This document shows positions 7,055-12,945 of a stretch of DNA of 12,945 bases, one piece after another. Within the stretch, counting starts at the first letter, position 1, and every line of letters begins with the position of its first letter. This DNA is from Chloroflexota bacterium. Lineage in GTDB: Bacteria; Chloroflexota; Limnocylindria; Limnocylindrales; CSP1-4. The position numbers were made by a program, and so were the translations under genes. The notes beneath the pieces were generated by a model. The model was not told where the DNA came from. It made no database searches and was given only the letters and a program-made list of their open reading frames with translations. The stretch lies in the NCBI GenBank assembly GCA_017860675.1, contig JAGDMV010000030.1, positions 1-12,945 on the forward strand, written 5' to 3'.

Positions 7055-8358
7055 ACCTGCGCCGCTGGCTGACCCCGGGGATCGGCGTCAAGCGCTGGCT
7101 GGCGGTCGTCTTCCTGGGCGAGCTCGCCCTGGCGCTGGCGGGCGCATTCGCCCTGCGCCAGGTCTACCGCGAGGTCGAGGTGACCGGCCCCGTCCAGGCG
7201 GTGATCTACCTCGTCACCCTCCAGTTCCTGCCCTACTGGGCCCGGGCCGTCGTCCTGGTGGCTGCCGGCCTGGCCCTCTTCCTGTACGGCTCGTACCGCG
7301 TGGTGCGGACCCTGCTGGGCCCGTTCCGCGAGAGCGCCGACGAGCCGCTCGTCGACCTCGTCTACCGCAAGCGGCTGCTCGCGCGCGGTCCGCGGGTGGT
7401 GGCCATCGGCGGCGGGACGGGGTTGTCGGTCCTCCTCCGGGGGCTGAAGGAGCGCACCGCGAACCTGACCGCGATCGTCTCGATCGCCGACGATGGCGGC
7501 TCGACCGGCCGGCTGCGCGACCAGCTCGGCATCCCGGCCGTCGGCGACATCCGCAACTGCCTGGTGGCCCTGGCCGAGACCGAGCCGGCAATGGGTGAGC
7601 TTCTGCAGTACCGCTTCGGTCGCGACGATGGCGGCCTCGCCGGCCACGCCGTCGGCAATCTCCTCATCTCGGCCATGAACGCGATCGACGGCGACTTCGA
7701 GGAGGCGGTCCGCAAGATGAACCGGGTGCTGGCGGTCCGCGGCCGCGTCGTCCCGGCCTCGCCACAGCCGGTGACTCTCCACGCCCGGCTGCGCGACGGC
7801 TCCGAGGTGGAGGGTCAGTCGCGGATCATGCGCATGCGCGGGATCGATCGGGTGTGGCTGGAGCCCGGCGACGCGCGGGCGGCCCGCGACGCGATCGCCG
7901 CGATCGCCGAGGCCGACCTCGTCGTGCTGGGGCCGGGCAGCCTGTTCACGAGCGTGCTGGCGGTCGTGCTCATCCCCCAGCTGCGCGAGGCGATCCAGGC
8001 CGCGCCCGGCGTCCGGGTCTACGCGGCCAATGTCGCCACGCAGGCCGGCGAGACCGAGGGCATGGACCTGGCCGACCACGTCGAGGCCCTGCTCGCCCAC
8101 CTGGGACCGGACATGGTCGACGTCGTCCTGGCCAACAACCGGCTCGAGGGCCAGGTGCACGATGCCGAGGGAGGAGAGCCAGTCAGGCTTCGCTGGCCGC
8201 CGGCCGCCCGGCGCGGGCCCGCCCTTGTGCTCGACGACATGGTCGACCCGGCCAACCCGCACCACCACGACCCCGCCCTGCTGGCCGGCGCGCTGGTCCG
8301 CGTCCTCGAGCGCGAGGGGCTCCGGGCGCGTCGTCGCGCCGGCGCTCGCACGGCCTGA
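7051..8358 (+). CDS. yvcK: YvcK/CofD-like gluconeogenesis factor with N-terminal membrane domain
   Basis: YvcK-family proteins bind UDP-sugars such as UDP-N-acetylglucosamine. In Bacillus they are needed for growth on gluconeogenic carbon sources and for normal cell shape. Of the 435 residues, about 115 to 405 form the conserved nucleotide-binding fold: VVAIGGGTGLS (G120-G124), SIADDGGSTGRLRD (from S144), VGDIRNCLVALA, AVGNLLISAMN, VLGPGSLFTSVL, and NVATQAGETEGMD. The first 110 or so residues are extra relative to Bacillus YvcK, with hydrophobic helices at about 16-36 and 64-84, joined to the enzyme-like domain by a charged stretch. The protein is therefore probably tethered to the inner face of the membrane. 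Start ATG at 7051 overlaps the rapZ stop. It is not a coenzyme F420 CofD, judging by the rapZ-whiA context. Confidence 0.92.
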   Translation: MNLRRWLTPGIGVKRWLAVVFLGELALALAGAFALRQVYREVEVTGPVQAVIYLVTLQFLPYWARAVVLVAAGLALFLYGSYRVVRTLLGPFRESADEPLVDLVYRKRLLARGPRVVAIGGGTGLSVLLRGLKERTANLTAIVSIADDGGSTGRLRDQLGIPAVGDIRNCLVALAETEPAMGELLQYRFGRDDGGLAGHAVGNLLISAMNAIDGDFEEAVRKMNRVLAVRGRVVPASPQPVTLHARLRDGSEVEGQSRIMRMRGIDRVWLEPGDARAARDAIAAIAEADLVVLGPGSLFTSVLAVVLIPQLREAIQAAPGVRVYAANVATQAGETEGMDLADHVEALLAHLGPDMVDVVLANNRLEGQVHDAEGGEPVRLRWPPAARRGPALVLDDMVDPANPHHHDPALLAGALVRVLEREGLRARRRAGARTA

Positions 8359-8365
8359 CGGCCCG

Positions 8366-9244
8366 GTGGGCACGGCCGACCGCGACCTGGTGGCGGCCCT
8401 GCGGGGGGAGCTGGCCGCCGTCGAGCCGTCGCGTGCCTGCGATCGGGCGGCGGAGCTGGCCGGGCTGGGGACCGCGACCGTCCGCGGCGACCGGCCGGCC
8501 CTGGCACGCCTCGTCGTGCGTCTGCTGCGCGGCGGCGCGAGCGCGGGCGGGGCCCGGCCATTCGACTGGGACGGGGCCGCGGACCACTGCCGCAGCGCCT
8601 ACGTGCGGGGCCGCTTCCTCGCCCACGGCTCGTTGAGCGTGGCGTCGGGACGCTACCACCTCGAGTTCGTGGTCGAGCCGGCCGAGGCCGGCGAGCTCGG
8701 CCGGCGGCTGGCGGAGGTGGGGCTGCCGGCCGGGGTGCGGATGCGCCGCGGTCGGGGGGTGGTCACCTGGAAGAGCGCCGAGACCATCGGCACGTTCCTG
8801 CGCTGGATCGGCGCCAGCTCGGCGCTGCTCGAGCTGGAATCGCGCCAGGTAGCGCGGTCGGTGCGCGGCGATCTCTCCCGCCTCCTCAACGCCGAGGCGG
8901 CCAACCTCGAGCGCTCGGCTTCAGCCTCGGCCCGGCAGCTCGAGGCGATCTCGACCCTCGAGGCCGATGGCCGCCTCGATGACCTGCCCGAGCTGGTCAG
9001 GGCCGTCGCCCGCGAGCGCCAGGCACGGCCCGAGTCGTCGCTCACCGAGCTGGGAGAGCAGCTGGGGATCGCCCGCACCAGGGTCCAGCGGGCTCTCGAG
9101 CGGCTGGTCTCCCTGGCGGACGAGGACGATCTTCGTCCTCCACCTCACCGGATCCGGGCCCGCGGCTCCCGCAGGACCGCGCCCGACCGGTCGCCGCGGA
9201 TCGTGGCCGGCGGCCGCACGGCGGGCGCACGCCGGATGGCATGA
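8366..9244 (+). CDS. whiA: WhiA-family DNA-binding / sporulation-type regulator
   Basis: WhiA proteins have a degenerate LAGLIDADG fold plus a C-terminal helix-turn-helix. They control sporulation in Streptomyces and influence cell division and carbon metabolism in Bacillus. In the 292-residue product the family core is clear: ELAAVEPSRACDRAAELAGL at the start, DHCRSAYVRGRFLAHGSLS, GRYHLEF, then WKSAETIGTFLRWIGASSALLELE and LNAEAANLERSASASARQLEAI. The helix-turn-helix at about 224-252 reads SSLTELGEQLGIARTRVQRALERL. The KSGVNHRLRKL-like recognition segment usual in WhiA is replaced. About 35 basic residues follow. The GTG at 8366, 7 bases past the yvcK stop, gives the typical N-terminus. A GTG at 8390 is an alternative. 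No Shine-Dalgarno is visible, so coupling to yvcK is likely. Confidence 0.87.
   Translation: MGTADRDLVAALRGELAAVEPSRACDRAAELAGLGTATVRGDRPALARLVVRLLRGGASAGGARPFDWDGAADHCRSAYVRGRFLAHGSLSVASGRYHLEFVVEPAEAGELGRRLAEVGLPAGVRMRRGRGVVTWKSAETIGTFLRWIGASSALLELESRQVARSVRGDLSRLLNAEAANLERSASASARQLEAISTLEADGRLDDLPELVRAVARERQARPESSLTELGEQLGIARTRVQRALERLVSLADEDDLRPPPHRIRARGSRRTAPDRSPRIVAGGRTAGARRMA
9122..9140 (+). other. Perfect 8-bp hairpin inside the end of whiA
   Basis: GAGGACGA (9122-9129), loop TCT, TCGTCCTC (9133-9140). It sits just after the helix-turn-helix codons, about 110 bases before tpiA. No T-run follows, so it is not a convincing terminator. It may affect message stability between whiA and tpiA. 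Confidence 0.4.
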
Positions 9245-9245
9245 T
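9237..9245 (+). promoter_or_regulatory. Putative extended -10 of a leaderless tpiA transcript
   Basis: TG-N-CATGAT: TG at 9237-9238 and hexamer CATGAT at 9240-9245, overlapping the whiA stop. It ends 6 bases before the tpiA ATG at 9252, the same spacing as before rapZ. No Shine-Dalgarno is present upstream of tpiA. Confidence 0.45.
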
Positions 9246-9251
9246 TGGGCC

Positions 9252-10040
9252 ATGCGACCAGTGATCATTGCCGCCAACTGGAAGATGAACACCACCCCCG
9301 GCGATGCGGGGGCCCTCGCCCGGACGATCGCCGAGCGGACCCGTGAGCCCGGCGTCGTCCGGGTCATCTGCCCGCCGTACGTCTGTCTGGCCGCGGTGCG
9401 AGATGCGCTCGAGCAGGAGGACGTGGCCGTCGGGGCACAGAACGTGCACCACGAGCTGGCCGGGGCGTACACGGGCGAGGTCTCCGCGTCGATGCTGGCC
9501 GGCCTCGCCACCTGGGTCATCCTCGGCCATTCCGAGCGCCGCCGCGATGCCGGCGAGTCCGATGCGCTGATCGGCCGCAAGCTGGGCCGGGCGCTCGCGT
9601 CCGGCCTGCGACCGATCCTGTGCGTGGGCGAGCAGCTGGCCGAGCGGGAGGCCGGCCGGGCGGCCCGGGTGGTCGCCGATCAGCTCGCCGGCTGCCTTGC
9701 CGGTCACGACCCGGCGGCGCTGATGGCGGCCGGCCTGGTGATCGCCTACGAGCCCGTCTGGGCCATCGGCACCGGCCGCAACGCCTCCGGCGCCGATGCC
9801 GCCGCCATGACCGACGATATCCGGGCGACGCTCCGCGCGGGCGGCTGGGGGTCGCTCGCCGATGGCGTGCCCGTGCTCTACGGCGGCTCGGCCACGGCCG
9901 CCAACATCGGCGAGTTCCTCGCCCAGCCCGGGATCGACGGAGCGCTCGTCGGCGGGGCGTCGCTCAAGGCGGACGAGATGGCCGGGATCGTTGCCCGCGC
10001 CGCAGTCACCGCCGCCGCCCGGGCAGCCGCCGCCGGCTGA
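9252..10040 (+). CDS. tpiA: Triosephosphate isomerase
   Basis: TpiA interconverts dihydroxyacetone phosphate and glyceraldehyde 3-phosphate in glycolysis and gluconeogenesis. The 262-residue protein has every catalytic landmark. AANWKMN gives N9 and K11, LGHSERR gives the electrophile H93, and AYEPVWAIGTG gives the base E167 and the mobile loop. VLYGGSATAANIGEF and GALVGGASLK form the phosphate-binding loops. Length is normal for the family. The ATG at 9252 is fixed by the family N-terminus (I-A-A-N-W-K close to the start). The 7-base gap after whiA and the missing ribosome site suggest either coupling or leaderless translation. A second, independent transcript from the promoter overlapping the whiA stop is possible. 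gpmA follows 71 bases later. Confidence 0.97.
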   Translation: MRPVIIAANWKMNTTPGDAGALARTIAERTREPGVVRVICPPYVCLAAVRDALEQEDVAVGAQNVHHELAGAYTGEVSASMLAGLATWVILGHSERRRDAGESDALIGRKLGRALASGLRPILCVGEQLAEREAGRAARVVADQLAGCLAGHDPAALMAAGLVIAYEPVWAIGTGRNASGADAAAMTDDIRATLRAGGWGSLADGVPVLYGGSATAANIGEFLAQPGIDGALVGGASLKADEMAGIVARAAVTAAARAAAAG

Positions 10041-10098
10041 GCCGGTCGCGGACCCCACGCATCCCCGCCGCACAGCACCATCACGACCCGAGAAACCG

Positions 10099-10104
10099 CA
10101 GGAG
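10099..10104 (+). promoter_or_regulatory. Ribosome binding site of gpmA
   Basis: CAGGAG lies 7 bases before the ATG at 10112 and fixes that start. The remaining bases between tpiA and gpmA (10041-10098) show no promoter or hairpin I can support. Confidence 0.65.
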
Positions 10105-10111
10105 CCATCCG

Positions 10112-10867
10112 ATGCCGACCCTCGTCCTCCTCCGCCACGGCGAGAGCACCTGGAACAAGGAGAACCGCTTCACCGGCTGGACCGACGTCGATCTCTCCAG
10201 CCACGGCGTGATCGAGGCGCACGAGGGAGGCCGGCTGCTGCGGGCCGAGGGTCTTGCATTCGACCTGGCCTACACCTCCGTCCTGAAGCGGGCCATCAAG
10301 ACGCTCTGGATCGCCCTGGACGAGCTCGACCTGGCGTGGATCCCGATCGTGAACCGCTGGCGGCTCAACGAGCGCCACTACGGCGCCCTCCAGGGGCTGA
10401 ACAAGGCCGAGACGGCAGCCGAGTTCGGCGAGGAGCAGGTCCGCCTCTGGCGGCGGAGCTACGATGTCCCGCCGCCCCCGCTCGATCCATCCGACGGTCG
10501 CTTCCCCGGTCACGACCCGCGCTACGCGGATCTGCCCGACGGGGACCTGCCGCGCTCCGAATCGCTCAAGGACACGGTGGCCCGCTTCCTGCCCCTCTGG
10601 CACGAGGAGATCGCGCCGACGATCCGTTCCGGGCGCCGCGTCCTGGTCGCGGCCCACGGCAACAGCCTGCGGGCCCTGGTGAAGTACCTCGACGGGATCT
10701 CGGACGACGACATCATCGGGCTCAACATCCCGACCGGCGTGCCCCTCGTCTACGAGCTCGACGACGACCTGCGACCGCTGTCGAGCCGCTACCTCGGCGA
10801 CCCGGACCGGGTCGCGGCGGCCATGGCGGCCGTGGCCGCACAGGGCAAGAAGCGGGTCACCGACTGA
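10112..10867 (+). CDS. gpmA: 2,3-bisphosphoglycerate-dependent phosphoglycerate mutase
   Basis: This enzyme interconverts 3-phosphoglycerate and 2-phosphoglycerate in glycolysis, using a phosphorylated histidine and 2,3-bisphosphoglycerate as primer. The 251-residue length is typical. LVLLRHGESTWN gives the phosphorylated H9 and the R8 phosphate pocket. NRFTGWTDVDLS and the LNERHYGALQGLNKAETA segment with the acid E are in place, as is the second histidine in VAAHGNSLRALVKYL (H182). The end of the core, IGLNIPTGVPLVYEL, is intact. It follows tpiA, a pairing that fits shared control of lower glycolysis. No gap, pgk or eno is in the window. A 16-bp palindrome follows the stop. Confidence 0.96.
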   Translation: MPTLVLLRHGESTWNKENRFTGWTDVDLSSHGVIEAHEGGRLLRAEGLAFDLAYTSVLKRAIKTLWIALDELDLAWIPIVNRWRLNERHYGALQGLNKAETAAEFGEEQVRLWRRSYDVPPPPLDPSDGRFPGHDPRYADLPDGDLPRSESLKDTVARFLPLWHEEIAPTIRSGRRVLVAAHGNSLRALVKYLDGISDDDIIGLNIPTGVPLVYELDDDLRPLSSRYLGDPDRVAAAMAAVAAQGKKRVTD

Positions 10868-10869
10868 CG

Positions 10870-10885
10870 CCGGGGCCGGCCCCGG
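10870..10885 (+). terminator. GC-rich 16-bp palindrome after gpmA (possible terminator)
   Basis: CCGGGGCCGGCCCCGG is a perfect palindrome starting 3 bases after the gpmA stop. It could fold as a 6-bp stem with a CCGG loop. There is no T-tract, so intrinsic termination is not assured, but the placement between gpmA and the secG promoter fits a transcript boundary. Confidence 0.45.
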
Positions 10886-10892
10886 GGCGGCC

Positions 10893-10903
10893 TGTGCTAC
10901 GAT
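10893..10903 (+). promoter_or_regulatory. Probable extended -10 promoter for secG
   Basis: TGTGCTACGAT with hexamer TACGAT at 10898-10903. It shares the TGTGCTA core with the tatA and tRNA-Leu promoters. Start of transcription is expected near 10910, giving a leader of about 27 bases before secG. No -35 is recognisable. Confidence 0.6.
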
Positions 10904-10920
10904 CCGGCGGCCCAGAGCAC

Positions 10921-10925
10921 GGAGG
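10921..10925 (+). promoter_or_regulatory. Ribosome binding site of secG
   Basis: GGAGG lies 11 bases before the GTG at 10937 and 20 bases before the in-frame ATG at 10946, so the GTG start is favoured. Confidence 0.65.
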
Positions 10926-10936
10926 TCAACCCCCAC

Positions 10937-11170
10937 GTGGATCCCATGCTGGCCATCGGCCAGATCATCGTCAGCATCGCCCTGATCGCAGCCATCCTCC
11001 TCCAGGCGCGCGGCAGCGGTCTCTCGGCCACCTTCGGCGGTGACTCGGCCGTGTACCGCAGCCGGCGGGGGATCGAGCGGCGCCTCTGGCAGTTCACCGT
11101 CGTCCTGGGCGTGCTGTTCGCGGTCTTCTCGCTGGCGGCCTACGTCTTCGCGCCGACGACCGGAGCCTGA
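10937..11170 (+). CDS. secG: Preprotein translocase subunit SecG
   Basis: SecG is the small non-essential subunit of the SecYEG channel and assists SecA-driven export. The 77-residue protein has two membrane helices (about residues 5-22 and 50-70) around a short cytoplasmic loop. That loop holds the family signature LLQARGSGLSATFGGDSAVYRSRRGIER, here split as LLQARGSGLSATFGG and the basic RSRRG. Length and layout are typical. The GTG start is preferred from the GGAGG position, with ATG at 10946 as an alternative. It sits downstream of tpiA-gpmA, as secG does in many Gram-positive-type genomes, but has its own promoter motif here. Confidence 0.92.
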   Translation: MDPMLAIGQIIVSIALIAAILLQARGSGLSATFGGDSAVYRSRRGIERRLWQFTVVLGVLFAVFSLAAYVFAPTTGA

Positions 11171-11200
11171 CCCGGCCCGGCACGCGAGCAAGGCGATCCG

Positions 11201-12895
11201 GTGAACCGGCGCGATTCGGCGGTCGTGCTGGCCCTGGGCGTCCTCCTGGTCGCCCTCGTCACTGCACTGGCCCTGCCGGCCGCCAGCCCGGCGGCGACAC
11301 CGTCCCCGGCCCCCACGCCGCCGCAGGAAGCCGTCTTCCGCGAGGGGATCGTCGGCCTGCCCAGCTCGCCCACGCCGATCAGCGCTCGCACGCAGGCCGA
11401 CCGCGACATCGTGGCCCTCGTCTTTCGCGGTCTTGTCCGGCTGGGTCCCGGCGACTCGATCCTGCCCGACCTGGCCGAGCGCTGGACCACCGAACAGGAT
11501 GGGCAGCGCTGGACCTTCACCCTGCGCCGCGACGCGCGCTGGCACGACGGCGAGCCGGTGACGGCCGAGGACGTCGCCCTGACCGTGCGCGCCCTCCAGG
11601 CACCCGGCTCGACGAGCCCGGCCGCCGAGACCTGGCGCAAGGTGGTGGCCACGGTCCTTGACGAGCGAACCGTGCGGTTCGACCTGAACGCCCCGTCGAC
11701 CGGCTTCCTCGACGCGATGCGCCAGCCGCTGCTCCCGGCGCACCTGCTCGGGTCCGTGTCCGTGGATGCCCTGGCGGACCACCCGTTCTGGCGCTCGCCG
11801 ATCGGCAACGGGGCGTTCACCCTCGTCCAGTGGGACGAGACGAGCGCGGTGCTGGAGCCGATCACGTCGCTGCCGCCCGACCTGTCGCGGCCGTTCGCGA
11901 CCTTCCCCCCCCGCCGGCTGAGCGGCAGCGGCGCCGCCCTGCTGCCCCGCCTGGAGCTGCTCTTCTACGAGACGGCCGATGACCTGGCCGACGCCCTCCG
12001 GGCGGGCGAGGTCGACAGCGCCTCCGAGCTGCCCGGCCCGCTCGCCACGACCCTCGAGGGAGCCGGCGATGACGCCCGGCTGCTGCGCTACCCGGGGACG
12101 ACCTTGACCTCGGTGGTGCTCAACCTGCGACCAAGGCAGCAGCCGGCGTTCGCCGACCCCCGGACCCGTCGCGGGCTGCTCGAGGCGATCGACCGGAATG
12201 GGATCGTGACCGGCATCCTGGCCGGGACCGCGAGGCGAGCCGACTCGCCGGTGCCGCCAGCCTCGTGGGCCTTCGACCAGGCGGCGTCGAAGAAGATCGC
12301 CCACGACGTCGACGCCGCGGCCTCCGACCTCAAGGCGGCCGGCTGGAAGAAGACGGGCGGGAGGTGGACGGCCCCTGGCACGACGAAGGCGTTCGAGATC
12401 GAGCTGCTGACTCCCGACGCCGACTCGAACCCGGTCGCCGCCGCGATCGCGGCCGAGGTGGCCAGGGCGTGGAGCGACTTCGGCCTTCGGACGACCGTCA
12501 CCGAGCTGCCCCCGGCCGAGTTCGTCACCCGGCTGCGGGACGGCGACTTCGCGGCCGCGGTCGTCGACGTCAACGTCGGTCTCGATCCCGACCTCTTCCC
12601 GATCCTCGCCTCGACCCAGGCGCGGTCCGGCGGCTCGAACATCGCCGGGGTGCAGGACTCCACCCTCGACAAGGCACTCGACGCCGCCCGGAAGCCCGGC
12701 ACAAGGGCAGAGCGCACCAAGGCGATGTCGAAGCTCCAGCAGGTCCTGGCGGCGCGGCTGCCGATCCTTCCGCTGGTCTTCCGCGACCACCTGTACCTGG
12801 TCCCGGCGAGCCTCCAGGGACCCACTCCGCGGCCGATCGCGGACGCGTCGGAGCGATTCTGGGATGTGCTAACATGGCGCCTCGCCGATCGGTGA
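11201..12895 (+). CDS. ABC transporter substrate-binding protein, family 5 (peptide/nickel type)
   Basis: Family-5 solute-binding proteins capture peptides, nickel chelates or sugars outside the membrane for an ABC importer. The 564-residue protein starts with a signal sequence (basic MNRR, hydrophobic 8-26, ALPAASPA cleavage region). A Pro/Ala/Thr linker follows. The family signature is RWTFTLRRDARWHDGEPVTAEDV (residues 103-125), quoted here in two parts: RWTFTLRRDARW and HDGEPVTAEDV. Further support is PIGNGAFTLVQWDE and a C-terminal segment with QQVLAARLPILPLVFRD. I see no cysteine, so it is not a classical lipoprotein. No permease or ATPase gene adjoins it, so it is an orphan here and the substrate cannot be named. 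The start GTG at 11201 follows a weak AAGG, 30 bases after secG. An 8-C run at 11905-11912 leaves the frame intact. Confidence 0.88.
   Translation: MNRRDSAVVLALGVLLVALVTALALPAASPAATPSPAPTPPQEAVFREGIVGLPSSPTPISARTQADRDIVALVFRGLVRLGPGDSILPDLAERWTTEQDGQRWTFTLRRDARWHDGEPVTAEDVALTVRALQAPGSTSPAAETWRKVVATVLDERTVRFDLNAPSTGFLDAMRQPLLPAHLLGSVSVDALADHPFWRSPIGNGAFTLVQWDETSAVLEPITSLPPDLSRPFATFPPRRLSGSGAALLPRLELLFYETADDLADALRAGEVDSASELPGPLATTLEGAGDDARLLRYPGTTLTSVVLNLRPRQQPAFADPRTRRGLLEAIDRNGIVTGILAGTARRADSPVPPASWAFDQAASKKIAHDVDAAASDLKAAGWKKTGGRWTAPGTTKAFEIELLTPDADSNPVAAAIAAEVARAWSDFGLRTTVTELPPAEFVTRLRDGDFAAAVVDVNVGLDPDLFPILASTQARSGGSNIAGVQDSTLDKALDAARKPGTRAERTKAMSKLQQVLAARLPILPLVFRDHLYLVPASLQGPTPRPIADASERFWDVLTWRLADR
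12865..12875 (+). promoter_or_regulatory. Probable extended -10 promoter for tRNA-Leu
   Basis: TGTGCTAACAT with hexamer TAACAT at 12870-12875, inside the last codons of the solute-binding protein gene. It shares TGTGCTA with the tatA and secG promoters. The expected transcript start near 12882 would leave a 5' leader of about 42 bases to be trimmed by RNase P. Confidence 0.55.
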
Positions 12896-12923
12896 CCCTC
12901 GCTGATCGTGCGCCGACGTCCAC

Positions 12924-12945
12924 GCCGAGGTGGCGGAACTGGTAG
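12924..12945 (+). tRNA. tRNA-Leu, 5' part only (runs off window)
   Basis: The last 22 bases begin with GCCGAGG (acceptor 5' strand), then TG and the D-arm start GCGGAACTGGTAG. This is the usual opening of bacterial leucine tRNAs, a class with a long variable arm. The anticodon and the pairing 3' half lie outside the window, so the isoacceptor is unknown. Confidence 0.8.

Noticed and set aside
7408..8200. Coenzyme F420 biosynthesis enzyme CofD
   Set aside because: The fold is shared, but the GGGTGLS and DDGGSTGRLRD motifs with rapZ upstream and whiA downstream fit YvcK better.
9878..12790. 970-codon open frame on the minus strand spanning gpmA, secG and the solute-binding gene
   Set aside because: It crosses three well-supported plus-strand genes and reads as charged, repetitive sequence without any recognisable domain. 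It reflects codon bias, not a giant gene.
1..12945. Defence island, prophage, insertion sequence or toxin-antitoxin system
   Set aside because: Every open frame with real motifs belongs to a housekeeping family, with no transposase, integrase, terminal repeats or abrupt base-composition change.

Overview
The window is a very GC-rich stretch (strong G/C at third codon positions) in which every gene I can support reads left to right on the + strand, with short gaps or 4-base overlaps. The combination of secF, recJ, a rapZ-yvcK-whiA cluster, tpiA next to secG, a TatA-TatC pair and a peptide-binding protein without a lipobox cysteine points to a monoderm-type bacterium. My best inference is a high-GC member of Chloroflexota (for example a Limnocylindria-like lineage). 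Actinomycetota is the main alternative, and no single gene here proves the phylum.

Layout: (1) bases 1-827, the 3' part of secF, which carries a Ser/Pro/Ala-rich low-complexity insert in its extracytoplasmic part; (2) 892-2634 recJ, overlapped by 4 bases by a membrane-anchored TolB-like beta-propeller protein (2631-3902), followed closely by pyrF (3916-4791); (3) a short intergenic region with an extended -10 promoter and two mutually exclusive hairpins, then tatA (4849-5301) and tatC (5326-6111); (4) rapZ (6146-7054), yvcK (7051-8358, with an N-terminal two-helix membrane domain) and whiA (8366-9244), the conserved trio linking cell-wall precursor, carbon and growth control; (5) tpiA (9252-10040) and gpmA (10112-10867), two lower-glycolysis enzymes; (6) after a GC palindrome and a promoter, secG (10937-11170) and an orphan family-5 extracellular solute-binding protein (11201-12895); (7) the first 22 bases of a tRNA-Leu at the right edge.

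Functionally this is core housekeeping DNA: protein export (SecF, TatA, TatC, SecG), DNA repair (RecJ), pyrimidine synthesis (PyrF), central-carbon and envelope control (RapZ, YvcK, WhiA, TpiA, GpmA). I see no mobile element, CRISPR array, toxin-antitoxin pair or defence system, and no gene-free stretch over 300 bases. The points most worth a second look are small. They are a shared TGTGCTANNNT promoter motif before three transcription units, a leaderless-type -10 placed exactly 6 bases before the start codons of rapZ and tpiA, alternative hairpins before tatA, a membrane-anchored YvcK, a WhiA with a diverged helix-turn-helix, and low-complexity Ser/Pro/Ala linkers in all the exported or membrane-facing proteins.
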